From CAIQPV01 sp963719855 (GTDB lineage: Bacteria > Pseudomonadota > Gammaproteobacteria > Burkholderiales > Gallionellaceae), in assembly GCA_963719855.1 (NCBI GenBank), contig CAVRDK010000002.1:1-64000 (forward strand): DNA of 64,000 bases. The letters are read 5' to 3'. Below the pieces are notes generated by a model. The model was not told the origin of the DNA and did no database searches. It saw only the letters and a program-made list of their open reading frames with translations. The position numbers and the translations under genes were made by a program. Below are positions 1 through 8,470 of this stretch, piece by piece. How positions within the stretch are numbered: the first letter of the stretch is position 1; each line of letters opens with the position of its first letter.

Positions 1-1
1 C

Positions 2-547
2 CTAAGCAGCCATCGCCTGTTCCACCGGCACCGTCGCAGCTTGTCCGAGCATGGACAACTCATCTACCGAGAGCACCTTGTCGGCATCCAGAATGATGAC
101 GAACTTGCCTGCCACCTTGCCCATGCCATGGATAAAATCAACGCGTATCTTGGCGCCGAACGCAGGCGGAGGTTCGATCTCGCTGCGCGAGATTTCCAGC
201 ACTTCGGAGACGCTGTCCACCATCACGCCGATGTCCTGCTTCGATTCATCGCTGTTTTGCACTTCGATGATGACGATGCAGGTGCGACGCGACACTTCGG
301 TTTTGTTGCGCCCGAAACGCGCCGACAAATCCACTACCGGCACCACGCTGCCGCGCAGGTTGATTACACCCCGGATGAAGCCGGGCATCATCGGCACTTC
401 GGTCAGGTTGCCGTATTCGATGATTTCCTTGATATTGAGAATGCCGATGGCAAACATTTCCCCGCTCAACAGGAAGGTGAGGTATTGATGATCTTCTTCT
501 GTCGCAGCATGTCCAGCGACGACCGGCATATTTTTCGCCTGGCTCAT
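2..547 (-). CDS. cheW: Chemotaxis coupling protein CheW
   Basis: CheW is the cytoplasmic adaptor that links chemoreceptors to the histidine kinase CheA. The 181-residue product has a single CheW-like SH3-type domain at about residues 20-160. Family features include VINLRGSVVPVVDLSARFG, then the segment DIGVMVDSVSEVLEI. Its length is normal for the family. The gene is complete, with its stop at the very edge of the window. It lies 9 nt after the chemoreceptor gene, and its AGGAGG ribosome site overlaps the receptor's TAG stop, so the two form one transcription unit and are probably translationally coupled. The short tail after the domain is Ala-rich and unremarkable. Confidence 0.95.
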   Translation of the reverse strand: MSQAKNMPVVAGHAATEEDHQYLTFLLSGEMFAIGILNIKEIIEYGNLTEVPMMPGFIRGVINLRGSVVPVVDLSARFGRNKTEVSRRTCIVIIEVQNSDESKQDIGVMVDSVSEVLEISRSEIEPPPAFGAKIRVDFIHGMGKVAGKFVIILDADKVLSVDELSMLGQAATVPVEQAMAA

Positions 548-556
548 GGCAGCCTC

Positions 557-2558
557 CTAGAAACGGTTAAAGTCATGCGCTGTTTTGCAGCGACTCTTCA
601 TATGGCTTATCATGCCTATCACTTTGGTCGAAATCTCCGCATACTCGCCGGCGAGTAGACTTTCGGCTTCCCCCGTCTGGCCCTGCTGCACGCTACGAAT
701 GATGCGGGCGGCGCAACGATGAAAGCTGGCATGGCCTTGGCGCATCTGTTGGAAGTCGTCGTCAGTAGCAAAACGCTGGCCGTCGCCGTAGATCCATTTC
801 CCTAGCGCGCAGGCATTGTCCTTCTCGGCAACTGCGGGATCGGGGCACTTGCTGTGATCAGTGGTACACATACGTAGTTTCGTTTTCCACTGGGTATGAG
901 CCTCGACGGCTGCGGTGAATATCTGCGGATCGGCATCTAGCGGCGCTCCGGCTGCTGGCTTGCCAGCAGGCTTGAAGACCGCTTTGGCTAGCTTCGGTGC
1001 CAGACTGCGGCTCGGGCCGGGGTTGTGGCGTACTGCGGTAACGCCCTGAGCGCCTGCATTGTCCAGCTTGAAGAACGACATCACACTTTGCAGTTGCTCG
1101 GTCTGGCTGCTCATTTCTTCTGCGGTTGCCGCCAGTTCTTCCGAGGCGGAAGCATTCTGCTGCGTGGTCTGGTTAAGCTGTCCCATCGCGCCGTTTATTT
1201 GTGAGACACCGCTGGATTGTTTCTGACGAAGCAGACGCGATTTCCTGCACCAGGTCGGAGGTTTTGTTGATGCTCGGCACAATCTCGTCGAGCAGCTTGC
1301 CGGCTTTCTCCGCCAAGCTCACGCTGCTGCTGGCGAGTTCGCCGATTTCCTGCGCGGCCACCTGGCTGCGTTCGGCCAGTTTGCGTACTTCTGCGGCCAC
1401 CACCGCGAAGCCCTTGCCGTGTTCGCCTGCGCGAGCAGCTTCGATGGCGGCGTTCAGCGCCAGCAGGTTGGTCTGGTAGGCGATGTCATCCACGATGCCG
1501 ATCTTGCCCGCGATCTTCTTCATCGCCTCGACCGTACTGCCTACGGCCTGCCCACCTTCGGTCGCCTCCTTCGCGGCCTTGCTGGCCATACTGTCGGTGA
1601 CCTTGGCGTTCTCGGTGTTCTGATTGATCGAGGCTGTCATCTGCTCGATGGAGGCAGAAGTTTCTTCCACGCTGGCGGCTTGTTCGGAGGAGGCCTGCGA
1701 CAGCGATTGCGCGGTGGCGCTGATTTCTTCCGAGGCGCTAGCCAGCGAGTCGGCACCCGAACGCACGGCGGTAATGATCTCGGATAGCTTGGCGACCATG
1801 TTCTGCATGGCCGTCAGCAACATGCCGGTTTCGTCCTTGGAGTCCACCACAATCTTCACGTTCAGGTTGCCCTCGGACAGGTTATTGGCTACATTCACCG
1901 CTTCGTTCAGCGGGCGGGTGATGCTGCGGGTCACCCAGTACGCGATGCCGGCACCCATCAGGAACGCAACAATGGCCAAGGCAAGCATCAACGTGCGTGC
2001 CTGCAGGTACTGCTCAGCCGCTGTTTTTCCCGCTTCATCCATCAGATCAGCCTGAAACTTGATCAGCGCATTGACGCGTTCGCGATACTCTACGGCTATT
2101 TTCCGGAAGTCCGTATCGAGAAATACTTTTGCCTCCTCGATCTTGTTTTCTTCCACTAGCTTGATAATCTGGTTCTGGGCAGCGATGAAGCGCTCCCGTG
2201 AATTCAGAATCTGCCCCATCATTTCAATGCCTTTGGGCTGGGTCAGCGTGGGCATGAGCGTTTCCCACGCCTTGCCGATGCTGGCGCGGCCATTCAGAAC
2301 CTGTTCCTTTGCGGCCTGACGGGCATTCACCGTTTCGGCGAGCACCATGTCGCGGCTTCCGAGAGCAATGGCGTTCACCCCGGCCAGCCCCTGCTGAAGC
2401 AAGACCACTTTCATCCACTTGTTGTGGGTAATGTCGTCAGTGATATCGTTCACCGATGCCAGCCGGGTGATGCCGATAAAAGCAATCACGGACAGCAAGA
2501 CCAGTACCACACCAAATCCAAAACCAAGACGCATGCCTATTTTCAGGTTTTTGAACAT
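557..2558 (-). pseudogene. Methyl-accepting chemotaxis protein with CZB domain, frameshifted
   Basis: This is a transmembrane chemoreceptor feeding the CheA/CheW pathway. The first part (start 2558, preceded by AAGGAGAG) has TM1 at about residues 10-30, a periplasmic four-helix-bundle-type sensor, TM2 near residues 190-212, HAMP, and the signalling helices with the hairpin tip (TNLLALNAAIEAARAGEHG). Reading frame is lost at about 1220-1222. There a run of three A (coding sense) appears where two would restore the frame; removing one A joins ...ASASSE to QSSGVSQINGAMGQ. The second part, read in the new frame, carries the rest of the signalling helices and a C-terminal chemoreceptor zinc-binding (CZB) domain with CALGKWIYGDG and GHASFHRCA. 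As sequenced the protein would end early, losing the CZB domain. A homopolymer error is a real alternative. It is the upstream gene of cheW. Confidence 0.85.
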
Positions 2559-2767
2559 TTTTCTCTCCTTGATAAAACTAATGAGCACTCAGTTGCAGGA
2601 CAGATAGTCTTGTTATTACGCGGCCCGATACCGGATACTCGTGATGTGCGGCTCCTGGCCGGTTTTTGTACTTCCGGCATTCTACTCACTGATGATCGCT
2701 ACCAACTAACAGCAGTCGTTCAAATTTTTGTAAGTTAACAATCGCTCTACAGTTGGCGGTGCCACAT

Positions 2768-3118
2768 CTAAAGTCGGCATTTGTAAATTGAAAAGGTGCG
2801 CTTGCCGAACTCTGATGAATTTCCCTTCACGACACTATCGCCACCAGAATCTATAGCACCATTGCGTGCCAATTGTAACAAGTTAGCCTCCACGGCTTCG
2901 GCACTACGACTGATAAATCCTACTTCAGCAAGTACGCTAACAGTTATTTCTCCCTTGGGCTGACAGCTGCCAACCTGACTTGCTTCCTTTAAAGACACTT
3001 GGTCAGACCCTTTGCGCACCTCGATCAAGTCGCTGGCACATCCACTCAACCCAGCAATCAGCAGCATTGTTGCTGTGATAACTATTATTCTTTTGAAAAT
3101 TCGCATTGCAACCCCCAT
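2768..3118 (-). CDS. Small lipoprotein, DUF4156-like
   Basis: A predicted outer-membrane or periplasm-anchored lipoprotein of unknown function. The N-terminus has a hydrophobic stretch (IIVITATMLLIAGLSGC) ending in a lipobox LSGC, with the acylated Cys near residue 27. The mature part contains SCQPKGEITVSVLAEVGF and a C-terminal KGNSSEFGKRTFSIYKC. This resembles DUF4156-type lipoproteins, which typically have a conserved Cys near the start and end of the domain. That family assignment is from memory and is tentative. Translation may start at the first ATG or at the second, four codons in (MRIF), which follows a GGGGGTT stretch. It stands alone between the chemoreceptor and the ParB-like operon. 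Confidence 0.7.
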   Translation of the reverse strand: MGVAMRIFKRIIVITATMLLIAGLSGCASDLIEVRKGSDQVSLKEASQVGSCQPKGEITVSVLAEVGFISRSAEAVEANLLQLARNGAIDSGGDSVVKGNSSEFGKRTFSIYKCRL

Positions 3119-3218
3119 CGAATGTCACTATATCGCACTGACCGGAATTACTCAGTCAGCCCCGCAGATTTCTATGGCCGCAACCCAAAGCCAGACATAA
3201 CACTGCCTGATTGCTGCT

Positions 3219-3467
3219 TTATGTAACATGAATATCAGGTTTGTAAACGGCGCATTCCATATCAAACATGACTCTATTTTTTTCATTTTTTCCCGTGAAG
3301 CAAAACTTCATTGTTCGTATTCCCCTATTGGTCTTCTTCCCGGCACTCGACCCTCCGTTCCTTTTCGCAGCTTCACTTATTATGTCTTCAACACTGTGGA
3401 TTAACCCGGTTACAGGATTTATTACAGTTTTGCCATTGGGGAATTTGAATGTATAGGTCGCGGTCAT
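3219..3467 (-). CDS. Hypothetical 82-residue protein
   Basis: I do not recognise this protein. It is 82 residues long, with no signal peptide or membrane segment. It begins MTATYTFKFPNGKTV, has a middle rich in Lys and Gly, and ends in DMECAVYKPDIHVT. It starts 3 nt after the stop of the ParB-like gene on the same strand, so it is very likely the third gene of the hfq-like/ParB-like operon. No function is proposed. The tight spacing is the main argument that it is a real gene. Confidence 0.55.
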   Translation of the reverse strand: MTATYTFKFPNGKTVINPVTGLIHSVEDIISEAAKRNGGSSAGKKTNRGIRTMKFCFTGKNEKNRVMFDMECAVYKPDIHVT

Positions 3468-3470
3468 ATT

Positions 3471-3842
3471 TCAGCAAATCTTGCATGGAATAATGGAGCC
3501 TTCTTCAAAACCATATATCGCGCACATGCGGTGATAACCATCGGCAATCACAACTTTGCCATTGGCTGTATCTCTTACAAGAAGTAGCGGGGACAGAGTT
3601 TGGCCCTCCAGAATCTTTTTGCGATCTCTTTCCACGCGGGAATTGCTGATCCCAAGTAAAGACAAGCCAGAAGCTCTAAATATGTCCTTGGCTTTGAATT
3701 TTGAGATGGGGGCCTGCCTTAACTGCCCGATATATGTTGCAACAGTTTGCAAATCGTATATCAGATTCAAATAGGACTCAGCTGCTGGATAGTCATGCTC
3801 TTCAGGTACGTCCAGCCATTTAATTTCTGCTTTGCTTCCCAT
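3471..3842 (-). CDS. ParB-like protein of unknown function
   Basis: A conserved hypothetical protein of 123 residues. Its C-terminal third carries a ParB/Srx-like motif: LSPLLLVRD followed by GKVVIADGYHRMCAIYGF, in which DGYHR is the family signature. The N-terminal half (PISKFKAKDIFRASGLSLL) looks helical. ParB-superfamily domains bind or hydrolyse nucleotides and are found in segregation and phosphotransfer proteins, but this short solo version has no assigned role that I know of. Its ribosome site (GAGGAAC) overlaps the stop of the hfq-like reading frame just upstream, and an 82-residue gene follows 3 nt downstream. It therefore sits in the middle of a three-gene operon and may act in RNA or DNA metabolism together with the Hfq paralogue. 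That role is inference only. Confidence 0.75.
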   Translation of the reverse strand: MGSKAEIKWLDVPEEHDYPAAESYLNLIYDLQTVATYIGQLRQAPISKFKAKDIFRASGLSLLGISNSRVERDRKKILEGQTLSPLLLVRDTANGKVVIADGYHRMCAIYGFEEGSIIPCKIC

Positions 3843-3851
3843 ATATGTTCC

Positions 3852-4077
3852 TCACGATTTGGAAGTGGTCACAGAACGTGCGGGAGCAATAGTGGATATG
3901 GCATGCTTATAAACTACCTGCGTGACGGTGCTCTTCAGCAAGACCACATACTGGTCGAACGACTCCACATAACCCTGCAACTTGATTCCATTCACCAGAA
4001 AAATTGAAACCTGTATATTCTCCTTACGAAGCCTGTTTCAAAAACTGCGCTTGTAGTTGCTGTTCTTGCGCACTCAT
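3852..4077 (-). pseudogene. Hfq-like RNA chaperone, broken by a +1 frameshift
   Basis: From ATG at 4077 the frame reads MSAQEQQLQAQFLKQ and then reaches TAA at 4024-4026. Skipping one base at 4032 opens a frame that runs LRKENIQVSIFLVNGIKLQG, then YVESFDQYVVLLKSTVTQVV, then YKHAISTIAPARSVTTSKS and stop at 3852. These are the Sm1 and Sm2 motifs of Hfq, including the diagnostic KHAIS. Hfq is the hexameric RNA chaperone that pairs small RNAs with mRNAs. The usual hfq neighbours (hflX and similar genes) are absent, so this is probably a second, accessory copy, and the main gene would be elsewhere. The stop lies 9 nt before the ParB-like gene. It is either a recently broken gene or a sequencing indel; the rest of the frame is free of other damage. 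Confidence 0.85.
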
Positions 4078-4387
4078 GGTTTTATTAGCATATGGTGAGG
4101 AATCACTTTACTAGATTTACTGTTAATGCGAAAGAGCAGGCAGTTCACCCTGAAGCGGACAGCTGCGAACGGCAGAAATTGGCACATACCAGTTATAGCG
4201 CTTAACGATCTCGATGCATGAAAGGAGGCAGTCGCGACCGGTAATTATTGGCCGACAAAGGAAGTCTACTCTTGGTTTTTCATCGCCGCAAAGCAGACAC
4301 TCACGACTATCTACCGGTCGACTTTAAAGTTAAGTTCAGACACTGCCTGTCAGATCAAATCGCAACTATTACAGCTTACCACCAGCC
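4078..4387. other. Intergenic region with no recognisable gene
   Basis: About 310 bp between the hfq-like gene and the 3' end of hemH. I see no convincing ORF, RNA gene or terminator here. The short phrase near 4150 (CTGAAGCGGACAGCTGCGAA) looks like decayed intergenic sequence. Both neighbouring genes lie on the minus strand, so the promoter of the hfq-like operon must lie in this stretch, but I cannot point to a clear -35/-10 pair. Confidence 0.5.
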
Positions 4388-5473
4388 CTACTTCTTTGCC
4401 CCCATCGCCAGCGCCCTCAACCTGCTTTGCTCCAGTTCCGCCGCATCCGGCTTGTCCAGCCAGCCGTGCAGGTTATCCAGCACCAAATCAGTGAGCGTGT
4501 GTATCCAGTCCGGGCGTTCGTTGAGGCAGGGGATGTAGTGGTATTCGCCGCCGCCTGCGTGCAGGAAGTCTTCGCGCACGTCCAGCGCGATTTCTTCCAG
4601 CGTTTCCAGGCAGTCTGCCACGAAGCCGGGGCAGACCATATCCACGCGTTTTGTTTTCTGTTTACCCAGTGCTGCGAGCGTGGCGGCGGTGTAGGGCTTG
4701 AGCCATTCGGCTTTGCCGAAGCGCGACTGGAAGGTGATGAGGTATTGCTCTTTGCTTAACCCCAGTTCTTCCGCGATCAGGCGTCCGCTCTTCTGGCATT
4801 CGCAATGATAGGGATCGCCCTTGTCCAGCGTGAAGTTCGGCAGGCCGTGGAAACTCATCACCAGTTTGTCGGGGCGTCCGTGCAACGTCCAGTAGTCGCG
4901 GATGTTTTGCGCGGTGGCCTTGATGTAGCCGGGATGGTCGTGGAAGTGTTTGATGGTGCGCAGCGCAGGAGTGTTGCGCACGGCTTGCAGCGCAGTGAAC
5001 ACTGCGTCGCAGGCGGTGGCGACGGTACTGGCGGCGTATTGCGGATACATCGGCACGAGCAGGATGCGCTGGCAGTTTTGCGCCTTGAGTTTTGCCAGTA
5101 CGCTAGGTATGGAGGGATTGCCGTAGCGCATGGCGTAGCCCACCACGAGTCCTTTTACTTTCTCGCCCAGATAGCCTTGCAGCAGCGCGGCTTGGCGTTC
5201 GGTATGCACCTTGAGCGGCGAGCCTTCAGGCATCCAGATGTGCGCATATTTCGCCGCCGATTTTTTCGGGCGCGTGTTGAGAATGAAGCCGTTGAGGATC
5301 AGCCACCAGATGGGTCTGGGAATTTCCACTACGCGCGGGTCGCTCAGGAACTCTTTCAGGTAGGGGCGCAAAGCCTCTGCGGTGGGTGCTTCCGGTGTAC
5401 CAAGGTTGACCAGCAGCACAGCGGTTTTTTCCGGCGTGCCGTGGGTGTAGGTGGGTTCAGTTGCGTAGCTCAT
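4388..5473 (-). CDS. hemH: Ferrochelatase
   Basis: Ferrochelatase inserts Fe2+ into protoporphyrin IX, the last step of protohaem synthesis. The 361-residue protein contains the N-terminal AVLLVNLGTPEAP motif, the conserved SFHGLP motif with the catalytic His, and the C-terminal CPGFVADCLETLEEI segment with the conserved Glu. Length and motif order are normal. I place the start at the ATG at 5473; an in-frame TTG four codons upstream is also possible. The gene lies 27 nt downstream of hrcA on the same strand, a pairing common in Betaproteobacteria. The C-terminus ends in a short basic helix. Confidence 0.95.
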   Translation of the reverse strand: MSYATEPTYTHGTPEKTAVLLVNLGTPEAPTAEALRPYLKEFLSDPRVVEIPRPIWWLILNGFILNTRPKKSAAKYAHIWMPEGSPLKVHTERQAALLQGYLGEKVKGLVVGYAMRYGNPSIPSVLAKLKAQNCQRILLVPMYPQYAASTVATACDAVFTALQAVRNTPALRTIKHFHDHPGYIKATAQNIRDYWTLHGRPDKLVMSFHGLPNFTLDKGDPYHCECQKSGRLIAEELGLSKEQYLITFQSRFGKAEWLKPYTAATLAALGKQKTKRVDMVCPGFVADCLETLEEIALDVREDFLHAGGGEYHYIPCLNERPDWIHTLTDLVLDNLHGWLDKPDAAELEQSRLRALAMGAKK

Positions 5474-5500
5474 AACGGTTTTCAAAAGCTGGCGAAAGGT

Positions 5501-6520
5501 TTAATGCTGCGACAGCGCATTGCTGACCAGCTTGGCGGTAATATCCACAATCGGAACCACCTTTTCGTAATTCATGCGCTTGGGGCCGACTACCGCCAGC
5601 GTGCCGACAATCTGTCCGTCGGTAGCGTAGGGTGCGCTGACTACGCTGCACTCGTCCAGCCCGGCAAGTCCGGATTCGCTGCCGACAAAAATATGTACAC
5701 CGGGCGCGTGGCGGCTGGCGTCCAGCAGTTGCAGCAATTCCGTTTTTTGCTCGAATACATTGAACAAGCCGCGCAACTGGTTCATGTTGGAAGAGAGGTC
5801 GTTGATATGCAGCAGATTGCGCTCGCCGCTAATGACGTAATCCTCGTTTTTACGCGCTATTGCTGCATCGCTCGCCGCCATCGCTGCGCTCATCAACGCA
5901 GTCAGGTCGTGTTGCAATTGATGCAACTCGGCCTGCACGCGTTGGTGGATGTCCTGAAACGGGCAGTCGGCATAGTGCTGGCTTAAGAAATTACCCGCTT
6001 CGGTGAGTTGCGATTGGGTGTAATCCTTGTGCGTAACCAATACGCGGTTTTCCACTTCGCCATCCGGTAAGACGATAATCAGCAAGACACGGTTTTCCGA
6101 CAGACGCAAAAATTCGATCTGACGCACCGTGAAAGCGCTGCGCTTGGGTGTGGCCACCACGCCCGCGAAATGGGTGAGTTCGGACAGCAGGTTGGATGCC
6201 TGGGTAAGCAGGCGCGAAGGATAGTCCGGCTGCAATTGGTGTTCGAGTTGTTGCACGCGCACGCTGTCCAGCGGTTGCACCACCATCAGGGTGTCGATGA
6301 ATAAACGATAGCCCAGCGCAGTCGGCACGCGTCCGGCGGAAGTATGCGGACTGCTTACCAATCCCATCTCTTCGAGGTCGGCCATCACGTTGCGGATGGT
6401 GGCGGAGCTGACTTCCAGGCCGGAGAATTGTTGCAGCGCGCGCGAACCCACCGGCTGGCCGTCGCTGATATAGCGATCCACCAGAGTCTTGAGCAGAATT
6501 TGCGCACGGTCGTTGAGCAT
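5501..6520 (-). CDS. hrcA: Heat-inducible transcription repressor HrcA
   Basis: HrcA represses class I heat-shock genes (groESL, dnaK) by binding CIRCE operators, with GroEL modulating its activity. The 339-residue protein begins with a winged-helix domain (ILLKTLVDRYISDGQPVGSR, SSATIRNVMADLEEMGL). It then has the diagnostic HTSAGRVPTALGYRLFID linker and a GAF-like dimerisation core ending in ISAKLVSNALSQH-like sequence. Length is normal. No CIRCE inverted repeat is visible upstream of this gene, so autoregulation through CIRCE is not supported here. hemH follows in the same direction. Confidence 0.95.
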   Translation of the reverse strand: MLNDRAQILLKTLVDRYISDGQPVGSRALQQFSGLEVSSATIRNVMADLEEMGLVSSPHTSAGRVPTALGYRLFIDTLMVVQPLDSVRVQQLEHQLQPDYPSRLLTQASNLLSELTHFAGVVATPKRSAFTVRQIEFLRLSENRVLLIIVLPDGEVENRVLVTHKDYTQSQLTEAGNFLSQHYADCPFQDIHQRVQAELHQLQHDLTALMSAAMAASDAAIARKNEDYVISGERNLLHINDLSSNMNQLRGLFNVFEQKTELLQLLDASRHAPGVHIFVGSESGLAGLDECSVVSAPYATDGQIVGTLAVVGPKRMNYEKVVPIVDITAKLVSNALSQH

Positions 6521-6617
6521 GGCGGTATTCTACCATTGCCAGAGAGCTTGGAAGGTTGACACACATTTGTGGTTGCGTTGTGACGGTCTATCTTGATCGC
6601 GCCATGAAAGGCAAACG

Positions 6618-6788
6618 ATGGAAGTACATTTCGACGAGCAAAACGATGCAGTTTATTTTCGGTTGGACGATTCCAGGATCGTCGAATCGGAAGAGGCTAC
6701 CAACGAGTGCGCTTCATGCTACCAGCTTCGAGTTATTTCATGTTGCATTGAGATAGCTGAAAGGGTAAATATCCCACTTCTGGGGTGA
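6618..6788 (+). CDS. Small DUF2283-like protein
   Basis: A 56-residue ORF starting ATG at 6618, preceded by AAAGG at suitable distance. The N-terminal half (MEVHFDEQNDAVYFRLDD, then IVESEE) matches the DUF2283 pattern of an acidic beta-hairpin with D..A.Y.RL and V.ESEE. The C-terminal half keeps the expected spacing to an IEI triplet but is otherwise divergent and Cys-rich. DUF2283 proteins are short and have no established function, and some accompany toxin-antitoxin or mobile loci. The 3' end overlaps the end of the convergent HD-GYP gene by 51 nt, which is unusual. It may be intact, degenerate, or an old remnant. Confidence 0.5.
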   Translation: MEVHFDEQNDAVYFRLDDSRIVESEEATNECASCYQLRVISCCIEIAERVNIPLLG

Positions 6789-7955
6789 TTCATGTCCAAC
6801 TATACTATCGCCAGACTGAATGGAAAGATCGATGTCATGCGGTGCAACGGCGAAATCACGCTTGGTATCGAACACCACTCGCACAATGGGGCGGAGCAGG
6901 CTTTCCTGACCGGGATTAACGACAATTCCCAGCATGCCGCTTTCCAGCCTCACCAGCGAACCAACCGGGTAAATACCTATCATGCAAATGAAGCGTTCTA
7001 CCAAGTGCGGATTGAAATGGAATTTGCCCCATTCGAAAAGTTTTTTTAGCACAGCGGTTGGCTCCATACCATTGTGGTAAATTCGGTTGGAAGTCAGCGC
7101 GTCATAAACATCCACGATGGATGCCATTTGCCCTAACTGCGAAATCTCATCCCGCTTGATATGGTCGGGGTAGCCGGTGCCGTCATAGCGCTCATGGTGC
7201 TGCCCCGTAATAACTATCGCGGTTTCCGGCACTCCCGGCGTTTGTTTGAGCAATTCACGACCGATGGCGGCATGAGACTTCATGGTCGTCAATTCCGGTT
7301 CGGTCAGCGCGCCCGGCTTATTGAGAATTTTATCGGGCACCTTCATTTTGCCAACATCGTGAAGCAGGCCGCCTATCCCCGCTTCCAGAATGACATCCTT
7401 CTCGTATCCCATTGCCCGGCTGAAAGTAACCATCAATACGCAAACGCTCAATGAATGCTGGTATGTGTATTCGTCCTTATGTTTGATGCGTGACAAGCTA
7501 ATAAACGCATCCTGATTGCGGATGATCGAATCAAAAACATGTTCAACCACCGGCGTCATCTCCTCTACCTTGATTTGCTTACCCAACCTGGCGTCGGACA
7601 TAAAGTTATGCACAATCTGATGAGCCTCATTACGCAATGCCTTTACCTGGACAATTTCCTCATTCAGTGGAACGGTATTATTAACCGGTTTATTTGCGTA
7701 GTTCTCCACCACGGAGGTGATCTGGTCATGTATTTCCGCGTTGAACTCATCCTGGGTTGGCGCATCCGTTACATCCAACCCTTTGCCGGTGTCAATGTAA
7801 AGCTCACGGATGCCGCAGGATATAATTTCCGCTATGGTCTTCTCGTCACTGACATTGACCGAATTGAGCATGAACGGGTGATCCATCCAGCCGCAATTGA
7901 GGTCGTGGATAAACATGCCGGGCTTGAGTTCTTCGCTGCGAATGCGTTTAATCAT
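6738..7955 (-). CDS. HD-GYP c-di-GMP phosphodiesterase with DUF3391 domain
   Basis: This protein is predicted to hydrolyse the second messenger cyclic di-GMP. Residues 1-100 form the DUF3391 domain (RIRSEELKPGMFIHDL at the start). The HD-GYP domain occupies about residues 140-330 and has HSLSVCVLM, the HD pair in LLHDVGKMKVPDKIL, the HHERYDGTGYP motif, and DVYDALTSNR. All metal-binding residues that I can identify are present, so it should be active. No membrane segment is seen, so it is cytoplasmic. At 405 residues it is typical of this two-domain family. It stands alone, convergent with the small DUF2283-like gene. The intact copy contrasts with the broken HD-GYP regulator at the far end of the window. 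Confidence 0.93.
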   Translation of the reverse strand: MIKRIRSEELKPGMFIHDLNCGWMDHPFMLNSVNVSDEKTIAEIISCGIRELYIDTGKGLDVTDAPTQDEFNAEIHDQITSVVENYANKPVNNTVPLNEEIVQVKALRNEAHQIVHNFMSDARLGKQIKVEEMTPVVEHVFDSIIRNQDAFISLSRIKHKDEYTYQHSLSVCVLMVTFSRAMGYEKDVILEAGIGGLLHDVGKMKVPDKILNKPGALTEPELTTMKSHAAIGRELLKQTPGVPETAIVITGQHHERYDGTGYPDHIKRDEISQLGQMASIVDVYDALTSNRIYHNGMEPTAVLKKLFEWGKFHFNPHLVERFICMIGIYPVGSLVRLESGMLGIVVNPGQESLLRPIVRVVFDTKRDFAVAPHDIDLSIQSGDSIVGHESPQKWDIYPFSYLNAT

Positions 7956-8470
7956 GGTTTGATAGTGACCAACATGGACAGGTACGCCGTAAATTGCGGC
8001 GCACTTCCCCTTTACACAAACTCAAGGTGCAACTACAAATTACGCTTTGAAATGCAACAGTTTTATGAATTAATACGTGAAGTTACTGACATAAAAACCC
8101 ATTTTGCATTCTGAACGATTTTGAAAAAATGTAAATACATGCTTCAAGGTATTTTTCAGTTATTGGTACAGCCTGACGAAGTGGTTAAAGCCTTCGATGT
8201 AGACGGCTAGCGTATTTAGGGGGATGCCGCTTGAACTTCCGGTGACGCACAGTTGCCAATCAAGTTTGATATTGCGCTGTCTGACAGCAGATACTCGTGA
8301 CGTGCATTGGCTAGTAAATACCTTGAATTGGGTATTAAGATATTTTCCCAGACCAGCTAGAGTTGACGCGCGGTATCTGCTCGCCAGCATGGCACGGATG
8401 CACCATGACAAAGGCCGGTCGCAACGTATCTCTATCCAGAGTTGACACACTGCAGTTGAGTATAGCCTAA
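7956..8470. other. Intergenic region left of the IS element
   Basis: About 515 bp between the HD-GYP start and the left end of the IS element. It contains the HD-GYP promoter region and a minus-strand open frame of 96 codons (8160-8450) whose translation I do not recognise. The 3' part of that frame (GSSSGIPLNTLAVYIEGFNH) looks somewhat protein-like, but there is no good start or ribosome site. Removing the IS joins this stretch to the small secreted protein gene at 9672, so part of it is probably that gene's original upstream region. Confidence 0.4.

Noticed and set aside
8160..8450. A 96-codon minus-strand frame in the region left of the IS element
   Set aside because: No ribosome site, no family recognised, and it lies in likely upstream DNA of the gene at 9672; kept only as a mention in the intergenic entry.
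8442..8466. TTGACA followed by TATAGC just left of the IS as the promoter of the adhesin-E-like gene
   Set aside because: Spacing is only 13 bp, too short for a sigma-70 promoter.
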